A DNA stretch of 18,282 nucleotides from VFJL01 sp037147395 (lineage in GTDB: Bacteria > Pseudomonadota > Gammaproteobacteria > Burkholderiales > Nitrosomonadaceae): positions 1 through 18,282 of the forward strand of contig JBAWVG010000032.1 in assembly GCA_037147395.1 (NCBI GenBank), read 5' to 3'. Position numbers and translations under genes: made by a program. Shown here one piece after another: positions 1 to 7,868 of the stretch (position 1 is its first letter; each line of letters starts with the position of its first letter). A model generated the notes under the pieces. The model worked only from the letters and a program-made list of their open reading frames with translations, was not told where the DNA came from and searched no databases.

Positions 1-186
1 CTATCACATGGTCCTATCGCTTCAATGGATTGGGGTGCGATGACGATGGACTTCAGGCTGCCCAAGTCTGGTGTGCCAAAAGGCATCAAGGTGGGCGACC
101 GAATCCATTTTGAATTTGTCATGGGCAACGAAGGTCCGCAACTCATATCGATCAGACCGATCGATGCGGTGAGGAAACAAAAGTGA
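1..186 (+). CDS. cusB: CusB-type efflux adaptor, C-terminal CusF-like domain (5' end outside window)
   Basis: Sixty-one C-terminal codons are visible, ending in TGA at 184-186. The fragment reads as a CusF-like fold: the stretch HGPIASMDWGAMTMDF has His, then Trp after seven residues, then Met-x-Met two residues later. This is the spacing of the H36, W44, M47 and M49 ligands that bind Cu(I)/Ag(I) in E. coli CusF. Periplasmic membrane-fusion proteins of copper/silver RND pumps often carry such a domain as a C-terminal tail, where it can hand metal to the pump. The stop codon overlaps the GTG start of the downstream cusA by 4 bases (GTGA), so the two are almost certainly co-transcribed and translationally coupled. 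A free-standing CusF is less likely because the reading frame is open to the window edge and the cusA neighbour is normally cusB, but the N-terminal part is not visible. Confidence 0.8.
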   Translation, partial: LSHGPIASMDWGAMTMDFRLPKSGVPKGIKVGDRIHFEFVMGNEGPQLISIRPIDAVRKQK

Positions 187-3100
187 TTGCCAAGATCATC
201 CGTTGGTCGATCATTAACCGATTTCTGGTCCTGGTCGCGGCGGCGTTACTCACCGGCTGGGGCATATGGTCGGTGGCCAAAACACCGCTCGATGCATTGC
301 CTGATCTGTCCGACGTTCAGGTCATTATCCGAACCACCTATCCGGGTCAGGCTCCACAAATCGTTGAAAGTCAGGTGACCTATCCACTGACTACGGCCAT
401 GCTGTCTGTACCGGGAGCGAGGACGGTCCGTGGATTTTCTGCCTTTGGTGACTCCTTCGTCTATGTTCTGTTTGAAGATGGAACTGACCCATACTGGGCC
501 CGCTCACGAGTATTGGAATACCTTAACCAGGCTCAGTCTCGCCTCCCCGCGCAAGCCCGCGCCACACTCGGCCCTGATGCTACCGGTGTGGGCTGGATAT
601 TTGAATACGCGATCATTGACCGTAGCGGGAAGATGGACCTGTCACAACTGCGTGCGCTGCAGGATTGGTTTCTTCGTTATGAATTAAAGATGGTGCCGAA
701 TGTCTCCGAGGTGGCAAGTGTCGGCGGCATGGTCCGACAGTACCAGATCATTCTCGACCCAGCTCGGCTAAGACTCTACAACATCCCGCACTCACAAGTC
801 ATCTCCGCTGTGAAACGTGCGAACCAGGAGACCGGTGGTTCGGTGCTGGAGATGGGTGAGGCTGAATACATGGTTCGAGCCTCTGGGTATCTGAAAAGTA
901 TCGATGACTTCCACCGGATTCCGTTGAGGGTGACCGATACCGGCATTTCAGTACGGCTTGGTGATGTGGCCCGGGTTCAGGTTGGTCCAGAACTTCGTCG
1001 AGGGATCACAGAACTCAATGGCGAAGGTGAGGTTGCAGGTGGTGTGATCGTCATGCGTTACGGCAAGAATGCACTGCAAACCATCAATGCAGTCAAAGCA
1101 AAATTACAATCACTCCAATCTGGGCTCCCACCCGGTGTGGAAATAATTCCCACTTACGACCGCTCGAGTCTCATCCTACGTGCGGTGGATAACCTCACGG
1201 AGAAGCTGGTCGAGGAGTTCATCGTGATCGCTTTGGTCTGCATCTTATTTCTATTCCATTTACGATCCTCCCTCATCGCCATCGTCTCTCTACCGTTGGG
1301 TGTGCTTGTAGCCTTCATCGTCATGCATTACCAAGGCATTAATGCCAATATCATGTCTCTCGGCGGTATCGCCATCGCTATTGGAGCGATGGTTGATGCT
1401 GCTGTGGTCATGATCGAAAATGCCCATAAGCATCTCGAGGAATGGGACCGTGTACATCCAGGCGAGATACTCAGCAATGCCCAGCGATGGGTAGTAATTG
1501 CTGATGCAGCAGCCGAGGTGGGGCCCACACTTTTTTTCTGTCTTCTGATCATAACCCTGTCATTCGTTCCGGTCTTTACGTTGGAGGCGCAGGAGGGCCG
1601 TTTATTCTCGCCACTGGCTTATACCAAGACCTATGCAATGGCCGCCGCAGCCGGACTGTCAGTCACCCTCATTCCAGTACTGATGGGGTACTTCATCCGG
1701 GGACGCATACCGACCGAACACAGTAACCCCCTTACTCGTAACCTCATCGCACTGTATCGACCACTGCTCGAGCGCGTGTTGAAATTTCCAAAAGCTACAT
1801 TGGGGATTGCAATACTGATCCTGGCTGCAACTGCATGGCCGATGGCTCAACTCGGGGGGGAGTTCATGCCTCCTCTCGACGAAGGTGATCTGCTATATAT
1901 GCCTTCAGCACTTCCTGGCCTTTCTATTGGCAAGGTCTCACAACTACTTCAGCAAACAGATCGATTGATCAAGACCGTTCCCGAGGTCGCAAGTGTTTTC
2001 GGCAAAGCAGGACGTGCCGAAACCGCCACCGACCCCGCTCCACTGGAGATGTTCGAAACCACGATCCAGTTCAAGCCACGTGAGCATTGGAGACCGGGTA
2101 TGACCCAAGACAAGCTGGTGGCGGAACTCGATCGTATCGTCAAGGTGCCTGGATTGACTAATATCTGGGTGCCGCCGATTCGTAACCGAATCGACATGCT
2201 GGCCACAGGAATTAAAAGTCCAGTGGGGGTGAAGGTGGCCGGGTCTAACTTAACAGAGATTGATCGAATCACTGCCGAGATCGAAAAGGCCGTAAAACGA
2301 GTTCCTGGTGTATCTTCGGCACTGGCCGACAGATTGACCGGTGGCCGCTATATCGACATTAAGATAGACCGAGATGCTGCAGCGAGGTTCGGAATGAATA
2401 TCGCCGATGTCCAGTCGGTGGTGGCCTCTGCCATCGGTGGGGAGAATATCGGAGAGACGGTCGAGGGATTGGAACGCTATCCCATTAATCTACGTTATCC
2501 ACGAGAACTTCGTGACTCTCTCGAGAGGTTGCGACAGTTATCAATAGTCACAGAGCGTGGAGCACAGATTGTGCTATCCGACGTGGCGGAGTTAGTCATT
2601 GTTGATGGGCCGACTATGCTTAAATCCGAGAACTCCCGTCTATCTGGTTGGGTATATGTGGATATTCGTGGACGTGATTTACGCTCGTCAGTCGTTGAAA
2701 TGCAACGGGCAGTGGCAGAGGAGGTGATGATTCCACCTGGCTACTCAATTTCCTGGTCTGGGCAGTTTGAATTCCTTGAACGAGCAACGGATAAGCTCAT
2801 GCTGGTGGTGCCACTAACGCTGCTCATCATCCTAGCGTTGCTGTATCTCGTTTTCAAGCGATTTGATGAAGCCTTTCTGATAATGACTACACTACCATTC
2901 GCACTAATCGGTGGTTTCTGGCTACTCTATCTGCTCGGACACAATCTATCAATTGCAGGCGCGGTCGGATTCATTGCACTGGCAGGAGTGTCGGTAGAGT
3001 TTGGTGTGATCATGCTCTTCTATCTCAAGCATGCATGGGACAAACGCTTATCAGAAGGTAAGAACAGCTCCGCGGATCTTCTCGATGCAATTCGTGAAGG

Positions 3101-3305
3101 GGCGGTATTGCGCGTACGGCCCAAGGCAATGACGGTTGCAGTCATTCTAGGTGGATTATTACCGATCATGCTTGGTTTGGGGACCGGTTCTGAAGTGATG
3201 CAACGGATTGCAGCGCCGATGATCGGGGGGATGATAACAGCACCACTGCTGTCGATGTTCGTAATCCCTGCGGTGTATCTACTACTAAACAGACGCCGTC
3301 TTTGA
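183..3305 (+). CDS. cusA: Copper/silver efflux RND transporter, inner-membrane pump CusA
   Basis: The 1040-residue protein has the size of E. coli CusA (about 1047) and matches it along its length. The copper-binding methionine triad falls at M573 (DLLYMP), M623 (PLEMFE) and M672 (RIDMLATG), the same numbering as in E. coli CusA. The TM4 motif GAMVDAAVVMIENAHK includes D405 of the proton relay; CzcA-type pumps have a different sequence here. This supports Cu(I)/Ag(I) rather than Zn/Co/Cd as substrate. It would sit as a trimer in the inner membrane with two large periplasmic loops and 12 membrane segments, working with CusB and an outer-membrane channel not seen here. The start is GTG at 183, with GAGGA at 171-175 seven bases upstream, overlapping the cusB stop. 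No cus gene or clear terminator follows before the tRNA gene. Confidence 0.96.
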   Translation: MIAKIIRWSIINRFLVLVAAALLTGWGIWSVAKTPLDALPDLSDVQVIIRTTYPGQAPQIVESQVTYPLTTAMLSVPGARTVRGFSAFGDSFVYVLFEDGTDPYWARSRVLEYLNQAQSRLPAQARATLGPDATGVGWIFEYAIIDRSGKMDLSQLRALQDWFLRYELKMVPNVSEVASVGGMVRQYQIILDPARLRLYNIPHSQVISAVKRANQETGGSVLEMGEAEYMVRASGYLKSIDDFHRIPLRVTDTGISVRLGDVARVQVGPELRRGITELNGEGEVAGGVIVMRYGKNALQTINAVKAKLQSLQSGLPPGVEIIPTYDRSSLILRAVDNLTEKLVEEFIVIALVCILFLFHLRSSLIAIVSLPLGVLVAFIVMHYQGINANIMSLGGIAIAIGAMVDAAVVMIENAHKHLEEWDRVHPGEILSNAQRWVVIADAAAEVGPTLFFCLLIITLSFVPVFTLEAQEGRLFSPLAYTKTYAMAAAAGLSVTLIPVLMGYFIRGRIPTEHSNPLTRNLIALYRPLLERVLKFPKATLGIAILILAATAWPMAQLGGEFMPPLDEGDLLYMPSALPGLSIGKVSQLLQQTDRLIKTVPEVASVFGKAGRAETATDPAPLEMFETTIQFKPREHWRPGMTQDKLVAELDRIVKVPGLTNIWVPPIRNRIDMLATGIKSPVGVKVAGSNLTEIDRITAEIEKAVKRVPGVSSALADRLTGGRYIDIKIDRDAAARFGMNIADVQSVVASAIGGENIGETVEGLERYPINLRYPRELRDSLERLRQLSIVTERGAQIVLSDVAELVIVDGPTMLKSENSRLSGWVYVDIRGRDLRSSVVEMQRAVAEEVMIPPGYSISWSGQFEFLERATDKLMLVVPLTLLIILALLYLVFKRFDEAFLIMTTLPFALIGGFWLLYLLGHNLSIAGAVGFIALAGVSVEFGVIMLFYLKHAWDKRLSEGKNSSADLLDAIREGAVLRVRPKAMTVAVILGGLLPIMLGLGTGSEVMQRIAAPMIGGMITAPLLSMFVIPAVYLLLNRRRL

Positions 3306-3450
3306 TGCATATTGCTGACGCCGCTAATTTGATTGTCTACATTATGTGAAACAAGGGATAGGAGACTGGCATTCGGTAACTCCTTGGCCCAAGCGATACA
3401 TATCCCCAAGCTTGTATTACGCTCTGCAAGTGCTGATATCACTATGATAC

Positions 3451-3538
3451 TGGCGGAAGCTCAGGGATTCGAACCCTGGATACCTTGCGGTATGCTAGTT
3501 TTCAAGACTAGTGCAATCGACCACTCTGCCAAGCTTCC
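3451..3538 (-). tRNA. tRNA-Ser (anticodon UGA)
   Basis: On the minus strand an 88-nt cloverleaf with a long variable arm can be drawn. The acceptor stem pairs GGAAGCT with AGCTTCC, the discriminator is G, and the 3' CCA is encoded (plus-strand TGG at 3451-3453). The anticodon stem CTAGT/ACTAG holds the loop with TGA (plus 3502-3504). The T arm contains GGTTCGAATCC. The long variable arm is typical of serine tRNAs, and UGA reads UCA/UCN codons. The gene is divergent from the YccA-like gene. Its 3' end points to the cus genes, the side where tRNA-targeted islands insert. Confidence 0.97.
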
Positions 3539-3804
3539 ATTTATACAACTCCTCCGACGACAAGATGCCCTGGATCGGGGGTGCCCATTCTGGCCACAAG
3601 TGATCTCCAGTCATCCTGTTACGACTCAATCTGATGCGCCTTGCCTTAACTGATCATCAAATGAGGCTGGGATAGTACCTTTTTGCGACTGTCTTCGCCA
3701 GCAGTCTGCGTATGCCCCTTATTTATAAGTTCTTTATTTATATTGCAACTTATTGCCATTATGCGTAGTCTTATGTTGTAGACAGTACATAAACTAAGGA
3801 GTTC
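3539..3804. other. Non-coding gap between divergent tRNA-Ser and yccA-like gene
   Basis: The 266 bases hold the promoters of both flanking genes. The right half (about 3715-3780) is AT-rich. On the plus strand TTGCCA at 3753-3758 and TTGTAG 17 bases later are a weak sigma70-like pair; nothing stronger was found. No open frame here has a convincing start or family resemblance. Confidence 0.4.
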
Positions 3805-4503
3805 ATGATGCAACCTGAACTAAGATATTCGAATCAAAATGCAACTGGCGCACTTGCAGCCGAGCGCAACAAGGTTCTCCGCAATACATACGGAATGCTG
3901 GGCCTAACCATGATCCCGACCGTGATCGGGGCGATGATCGGCATGAATACCAACTTCTCCTTCCTCGCACAGTCCCCGATCATGGGTCCCCTGGTGATGA
4001 TGGCGGTGATGATTGGTCTGATGTTCGGCGTCAGCGCGACCCGCAACAGTGTGATGGGGGTCGTACTCTTATTCGTATTTACTTTTGTAGCAGGATGGTG
4101 GCTCGGTCCAATGCTGCAGTATGCCCTTAACTTCAGAAATGGCGCACAACTGGTCGGTATTGCTGCCGGCGGCACTGGGGCCATCTTTCTCACCTTGGCG
4201 ACAGTCGCTACCGTGACCCGTAAAGACTTCGGCTTCATGAGCAACTTCCTGATGGTGGGACTGGTGATGCTAGTTCTCGCTTCGGTTGCCAATCTGTTCT
4301 TCGCCATGCCGGCCGCCTCACTTGCCATCTCGGCGGTAGCGGTGTTGTTATTCTCCGGATTCATCCTGTTTGACGTCAGCCGTGTCGTCAACGGTGGTGA
4401 GACCAACTATGTCATGGCAACGATGGGGATTTATCTCAGTATCTACAACCTCTTCATGAGCTTGCTACATCTGCTACTGGCATTCTCAGGCGAGAAAGAC
4501 TGA
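3805..4503 (+). CDS. yccA: Bax inhibitor-1/YccA family inner-membrane protein
   Basis: This hydrophobic 231-232 residue protein has about seven predicted membrane segments and clear family signatures: an N-terminal NKVLRNTYGMLGLT stretch, a central TRKDFGFM, and a C-terminal GGETNYVMATMGIYLSIYN, all of which match E. coli YccA closely. YccA is an inner-membrane protein that binds and modulates the FtsH protease, protecting substrates such as SecY; the wider BI-1 family includes proteins that conduct calcium or protons. Two adjacent ATGs (3805 and 3808) are possible. AAGGAG at 3796-3801 lies 3 bases from the first and 6 from the second, so 3808 may be the true start. The gene is monocistronic and ends at a strong hairpin shared with rlmD. 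From memory, a yccA gene also lies beside a tRNA-Ser gene in E. coli, so this adjacency may be ancestral. Confidence 0.93.
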   Translation: MMQPELRYSNQNATGALAAERNKVLRNTYGMLGLTMIPTVIGAMIGMNTNFSFLAQSPIMGPLVMMAVMIGLMFGVSATRNSVMGVVLLFVFTFVAGWWLGPMLQYALNFRNGAQLVGIAAGGTGAIFLTLATVATVTRKDFGFMSNFLMVGLVMLVLASVANLFFAMPAASLAISAVAVLLFSGFILFDVSRVVNGGETNYVMATMGIYLSIYNLFMSLLHLLLAFSGEKD

Positions 4504-4535
4504 CGCGACACTGCATCAGATAGCGTCATCTACAA

Positions 4536-4572
4536 CAAGAGGGCGGCTGGTAACAGCCGCCCTCTTGCATTT
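4536..4572. terminator. Bidirectional hairpin terminator between yccA-like gene and rlmD
   Basis: A perfect 14-bp stem, CAAGAGGGCGGCTG (4536-4549) with CAGCCGCCCTCTTG (4554-4567), closes a GTAA tetraloop. The flanking T tracts are short on both sides, but the stem is very stable and it sits exactly between convergent genes, so it probably ends both transcripts. Confidence 0.88.
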
Positions 4573-4582
4573 CTACGGTGAA

Positions 4583-5896
4583 CTATGCCGACGACTTATC
4601 AAATAGTGCGATCGATTCTACATGAGAGGTATGAGGGAACATATTCACTACCCCAACCGCTTTGAGTCGATAACCCTTGGCATGGACCAGCACCCCCGCA
4701 TCCCTCGCCAGCGTGGCTGGGTTGCACGAGACGTACACAATACGGGCGGGTGCTGACTCCCCCTCATCCAGTGAATTGACTACTGCAAATGCGCCATCAC
4801 GCGGCGGATCGAGCAGCATCTTGTTGAACATGCCCTCACCCTTCAACCACGCCACATCGGTCTCGAACAGATTTTTTTCACTAAAACTAGTATTGCCGGA
4901 TAACTGGTTACGCTCTGCATTCTCCCCCGCGCGTTTTACCATGTTTGAACTGCCCTCATAACCCACCACACGGGCCCCGCTCCGCGCGATCGGCAGGGTA
5001 AAGTTACCCAGCCCACAGAAAAGATCCGCGATCCGGTCCCCCACCTGAGGGTCAAGCAGACTCAGTGCGCGCCTCACCAGGATACGGTTCATCGCAGGAT
5101 TAACCTGGGTGAATTCGGTCGGATGAAAGGGCATCACGATACCGAACTCAGGTAGGCTATAACTCAGTTCCGGTGAACTGATCGGATGGAATGGATATGC
5201 CGTCTCGGGACCCTTAGTCTGCAAAAAAAACTGGACCGAGTGCTTGTCGGCAAAAGCTCTGACTAGGGACTCGTCCTGACCGGTGAGAGGGTCCATAATT
5301 CGCAGCACCAGAACATCCACCCCGTCTCCCAGGGAAACCTCCACCTGTGGCAATCTCTCACGCAGAGATAGACTTCCGATCAATTCCCGCAGAGGCATGA
5401 TCAATGCTGAAATACGGGGCGGCATGACCTCACACGACTGCATATCGGCAACAAAGCTGCTGCGCTTTTCATGAAAGCCTACTAATACGCCGCCCTTTTT
5501 AGCGACATAACGAACCGACATCCTGGCACGGTATCGGTATCCCCAAGCGGATCCATATACGGCCGGCAGAATGATGTCTGGCTCGACCTTACCGATATGC
5601 TTGAGATCGCTCTCAAGGATTCGCTGTTTCGCCGCAACCTGGGCCCTGTCATCCATATGTTGCAGGCTGCACCCACCGCATATCCCGAAATAGTTACAAC
5701 GTGGGATCACTCTTAATGACCCCGTCTTCAGTATTTTTCCGACCTGGGCCAACTCAAAGCTAGGTTTCTTACGGTACGGACTGTAGGTGACTAACTCACC
5801 CGGTAGTGCACCCTCGATAAAGATGACCTTACCCTCGTAATGGGCAACACCCCGACCCTCCTGATCGAGTGATTCGACTATGACGGGGGGGATCAT
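4583..5896 (-). CDS. rlmD: 23S rRNA (uracil-1939-C5)-methyltransferase RlmD
   Basis: From the ATG at 5896 the protein has 437 residues, close to E. coli RlmD/RumA (433). It begins with a TRAM-type RNA-binding domain (IVESLDQEGRGVAHYEGKV). The [4Fe-4S] ligands appear as C67-x5-C73-x2-C76 and C155. The SAM-binding motif DLFCGLGNFTLP is at 291-302, LDPPRDGA at 362-369, and the catalytic nucleophile C391 lies in YVSCNP. The enzyme transfers a methyl group from SAM to U1939 of 23S rRNA. The frame is open up to 6010, inside the exonuclease gene, but family alignment and the position of the TRAM domain favour 5896, which leaves a 49-base gap after the exonuclease stop; the ribosome-binding site there is weak. 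It is the last gene of the cysM-exonuclease-rlmD run. Seven Gs on the plus strand (5885-5891) fall at codons 2-5. Confidence 0.95.
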   Translation of the reverse strand: MIPPVIVESLDQEGRGVAHYEGKVIFIEGALPGELVTYSPYRKKPSFELAQVGKILKTGSLRVIPRCNYFGICGGCSLQHMDDRAQVAAKQRILESDLKHIGKVEPDIILPAVYGSAWGYRYRARMSVRYVAKKGGVLVGFHEKRSSFVADMQSCEVMPPRISALIMPLRELIGSLSLRERLPQVEVSLGDGVDVLVLRIMDPLTGQDESLVRAFADKHSVQFFLQTKGPETAYPFHPISSPELSYSLPEFGIVMPFHPTEFTQVNPAMNRILVRRALSLLDPQVGDRIADLFCGLGNFTLPIARSGARVVGYEGSSNMVKRAGENAERNQLSGNTSFSEKNLFETDVAWLKGEGMFNKMLLDPPRDGAFAVVNSLDEGESAPARIVYVSCNPATLARDAGVLVHAKGYRLKAVGVVNMFPHTSHVESIALFDKSSA

Positions 5897-5945
5897 CTGG
5901 TATCTGTCTGGATGAGTGGCAATCGAGTGGAAAACTTGAAACGAC

Positions 5946-6722
5946 CTAGCACTTCCACTGGCCGAGAAATTCATGCCAATGGAGCTCGGTCGATTTGACG
6001 AGGGTGGCACGTACCAATTCAGATTCTTGTTGATACTGTTCTTGACTCAAGGCCCCTCTCATCAACTGAAAGCGGAGATACACTAAGTAAGTGTTCACCA
6101 CATCGGTCTCGCAATAATTTCGGATGGCAGCAATCTCGCCGTTCTGGTAAGCACCCCATACTTGTGATCCATCCATCCCAAGCTTACCCGGCAGCCCCAG
6201 CAGCCTTGCCAGATCACTTAAAGGGGCATTGGCACGTGGTTGATATAGTGCCAATAAATCCATCAGATCTAAGTGGCGGGTATGATAACGGCTGAGATAA
6301 TTATTCCACTTGAATTCACGATCATCCTCACCAATCTCCCAATACCGACGTGCCTGAATGCCATGTATCAAGCTACGGTAATGCAGTACAGGGAGATCGA
6401 ATCCGCCGCCATTCCATGAGATTAGTTGGGGAGTGTACTTATCGATACCTTCGAAGAATCGACGGATCAGCTCATCCTCAGAGTCTTCTGTAGTACCGAG
6501 CGACCAAACTCGGAAATCATTCTTATCACGCAGTGCACACGAAATCGCCACCACCCTTTGCAGATGCAGCTGTAAAAAATCATTTCCGGTCGATTGTCGG
6601 CGAGACTGAAATGCCATCTCAGCCACATCCTCTGCGGCCAGCTCCGGACCCAGATCATTGAGCTTACGTATCCCCTCGATATCGGGCACGGTCTCTATAT
6701 CGAACACCAGTAATGGCGTCAT
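5946..6722 (-). CDS. Predicted 3'-5' exonuclease of the PolB-like family
   Basis: The 258-residue protein belongs to the stand-alone DnaQ-like exonucleases related to the proofreading domain of DNA polymerase B (Pfam DNA_pol_B_exo2). All three exonuclease motifs are visible. ExoI is FDIETVPD with D8 and E10. ExoII is NGGGFD with N104 and D109. ExoIII is YCETD with Y203 and D207. These acidic residues would hold two metal ions for 3'-end hydrolysis of DNA or RNA. The physiological substrate of the family is not known to me. The ATG overlaps the cysM stop as ATGA, and AGGAG lies about 10 bases upstream within cysM, so it is translationally coupled to cysM. There is no polymerase domain, and the length is normal for the family. 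Confidence 0.9.
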   Translation of the reverse strand: MTPLLVFDIETVPDIEGIRKLNDLGPELAAEDVAEMAFQSRRQSTGNDFLQLHLQRVVAISCALRDKNDFRVWSLGTTEDSEDELIRRFFEGIDKYTPQLISWNGGGFDLPVLHYRSLIHGIQARRYWEIGEDDREFKWNNYLSRYHTRHLDLMDLLALYQPRANAPLSDLARLLGLPGKLGMDGSQVWGAYQNGEIAAIRNYCETDVVNTYLVYLRFQLMRGALSQEQYQQESELVRATLVKSTELHWHEFLGQWKC

Positions 6723-7606
6723 GCGGCGAAGACTCCTGTCGACAGATAACGATCACCCCGATCGCACGCAATAAAAACGATCACCGAATTCTCTACCTCA
6801 TCAGAGATCTTGAGTGCCATGGCCAGCGCACCACCGGTTGAGATTCCCGCAAAAACTCCCTCCTCACTCGCCAATCGTCGGGTCATATCCTCAGCCTCAT
6901 CCTGAGAAACGAGCATGATACGGTCCACCTTATCTGGATCATATATTCTAGGCAGGTAGGCCTGTGGCCACTTACGAATACCGGGAATCTGAGCCCCCTC
7001 CTCCGGTTGCACGCCAATCACCTGAACCGCTGGATTTTTTTCCTTGAGATATCGACCGCAGCCCATGATGGTCCCGGTGGTCCCCATGCTGCTGACAAAG
7101 TGACTGATCTGTCCATCGGTATCACGCCAGATCTCGGGGGCGGTTCCTAGATAATGAGCAAGCGGATTGTCTGGATTCGCGAACTGGTCGAGAATGATTC
7201 CACAACCCTCATCACGCATGCTCTCAGCTACATCTCGGGCCTGCTCCATACTCCCTTGCTTTGGCGTCAGTACGATCTGAGCATCGAATGCGCTCATCGA
7301 TTGCCGACGCTCTATGCTCAAGTGCTCTGGCATCACCAGCACCATGCGATAACCCATCACCGCAGCAGCCATCGCCAGGGCAATCCCAGTATTGCCGCTG
7401 GTGGCCTCGATCAAGGTATCCCCCGGCTTGATCTCACCACGCGACTGTGCACGTGAAATCATCGACAATGCAGGACGGTCCTTGACCGACCCGGCTGGGT
7501 TATTACCCTCTAACTTAGCAAGGATGACATTACTCGTCATCCCCGGCAGGCGTTTCAACCTAACGAGCGGGGTATTGCCGACAAAATCTTCGATACTCTT
7601 CAACAT
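6719..7606 (-). CDS. cysM: Cysteine synthase B (O-acetylserine sulfhydrylase B)
   Basis: This 295-residue PLP enzyme makes cysteine from O-acetylserine and sulfide, and in characterised CysM enzymes S-sulfocysteine from thiosulfate. The Schiff-base lysine is K42 in GSVKDR; the substrate loop TSGNTG is at 69-74; the phosphate-binding MGTTGT is at 174-179. The segments KLEGNNPAGSVKDR, IPGIRKWPQAYLP and the C-terminal CDRGDRYLSTGVF are typical of CysM and differ from CysK, which has KCR and GTGGT. E. coli CysM has about 303 residues, so the length is normal. The start at 7606 has only a weak ribosome-binding site but fits family alignments. It heads a run with the exonuclease and rlmD and has its own extended -10 promoter. 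A separate cysK is present about 8 kb away. Confidence 0.95.
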   Translation of the reverse strand: MLKSIEDFVGNTPLVRLKRLPGMTSNVILAKLEGNNPAGSVKDRPALSMISRAQSRGEIKPGDTLIEATSGNTGIALAMAAAVMGYRMVLVMPEHLSIERRQSMSAFDAQIVLTPKQGSMEQARDVAESMRDEGCGIILDQFANPDNPLAHYLGTAPEIWRDTDGQISHFVSSMGTTGTIMGCGRYLKEKNPAVQVIGVQPEEGAQIPGIRKWPQAYLPRIYDPDKVDRIMLVSQDEAEDMTRRLASEEGVFAGISTGGALAMALKISDEVENSVIVFIACDRGDRYLSTGVFAA

Positions 7607-7635
7607 GGAGAGGATATTCTTAAAGGGTTGTATCG

Positions 7636-7644
7636 ATTATCTCA
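7636..7644 (-). promoter_or_regulatory. Candidate extended -10 promoter of cysM
   Basis: On the minus strand TGA-GATAAT (7644 down to 7636) is an extended -10 element with five of six consensus bases. The -35 region is poor, as is common for extended -10 promoters. Transcription would start near 7629, giving a leader of about 23 nt before the cysM ATG. Confidence 0.5.
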
Positions 7645-7868
7645 CATGATCTCTCGATTAAAATGCGGCTGACATCGTAGCGAGCCACAAAAAGAGATCC
7701 GTTGGAATTAGTCCCGCCTAGACTGCGTGGGTTCTGTGAATAGAGTGACCATGAGTCATACTATCTTTGGGGCCTTCACCACCCGAGTTGCTCCTGTCGT
7801 GGGAAGACGATATGTAAGATAGAGAAAGGGCAGATCGGGGCCGGACAAGTCTCGGGGGAGGACCGCGA
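7645..7868. other. Gene-free, hairpin-rich gap between pyrF and cysM
   Basis: No open frame here has start, ribosome site and family resemblance. Several inverted repeats are visible. CTATCTT (7761-7767) pairs with AAGATAG (7816-7822). Inside them an 8-bp stem pairs 7774-7782 with 7799-7806, with A7778 bulged. A shorter hairpin lies at about 7719-7740. Next to the pyrF stop, 7833-7842 can pair with 7861-7870 on the minus strand, interrupted by a mismatch, followed by a T/C-rich run; it may act as a weak pyrF terminator. Confidence 0.45.

Noticed and set aside
3406..3536. CCAAGCTT direct repeat at 3406-3413 and 3529-3536, possible att sites
   Set aside because: Only 8 bases long, and the second copy is at the tRNA 5' rather than 3' end, so it is best explained by chance.
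3540..3545. TATAAA on the minus strand just before tRNA-Ser as its -10 box
   Set aside because: It touches the mature 5' end; transcription would start inside the tRNA.
3020..3653. Open frames spanning the cusA end and tRNA-Ser
   Set aside because: They overlap cusA or run through the tRNA gene and have no family resemblance.
3834..4406. 190-codon open frame antisense to the yccA-like gene
   Set aside because: It is the complement of a gene with strong family similarity, has no ribosome site, and its composition looks like an antisense reading.
5897..6010. N-terminal extension of RlmD into the exonuclease gene
   Set aside because: The extra 38 residues have no similarity to RlmD, and the TRAM domain begins right after ATG 5896.
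7645..7868. 6S RNA in the pyrF-cysM gap
   Set aside because: Paired stems exist, but I could not match conserved 6S segments or the central bubble, so no family is assigned.
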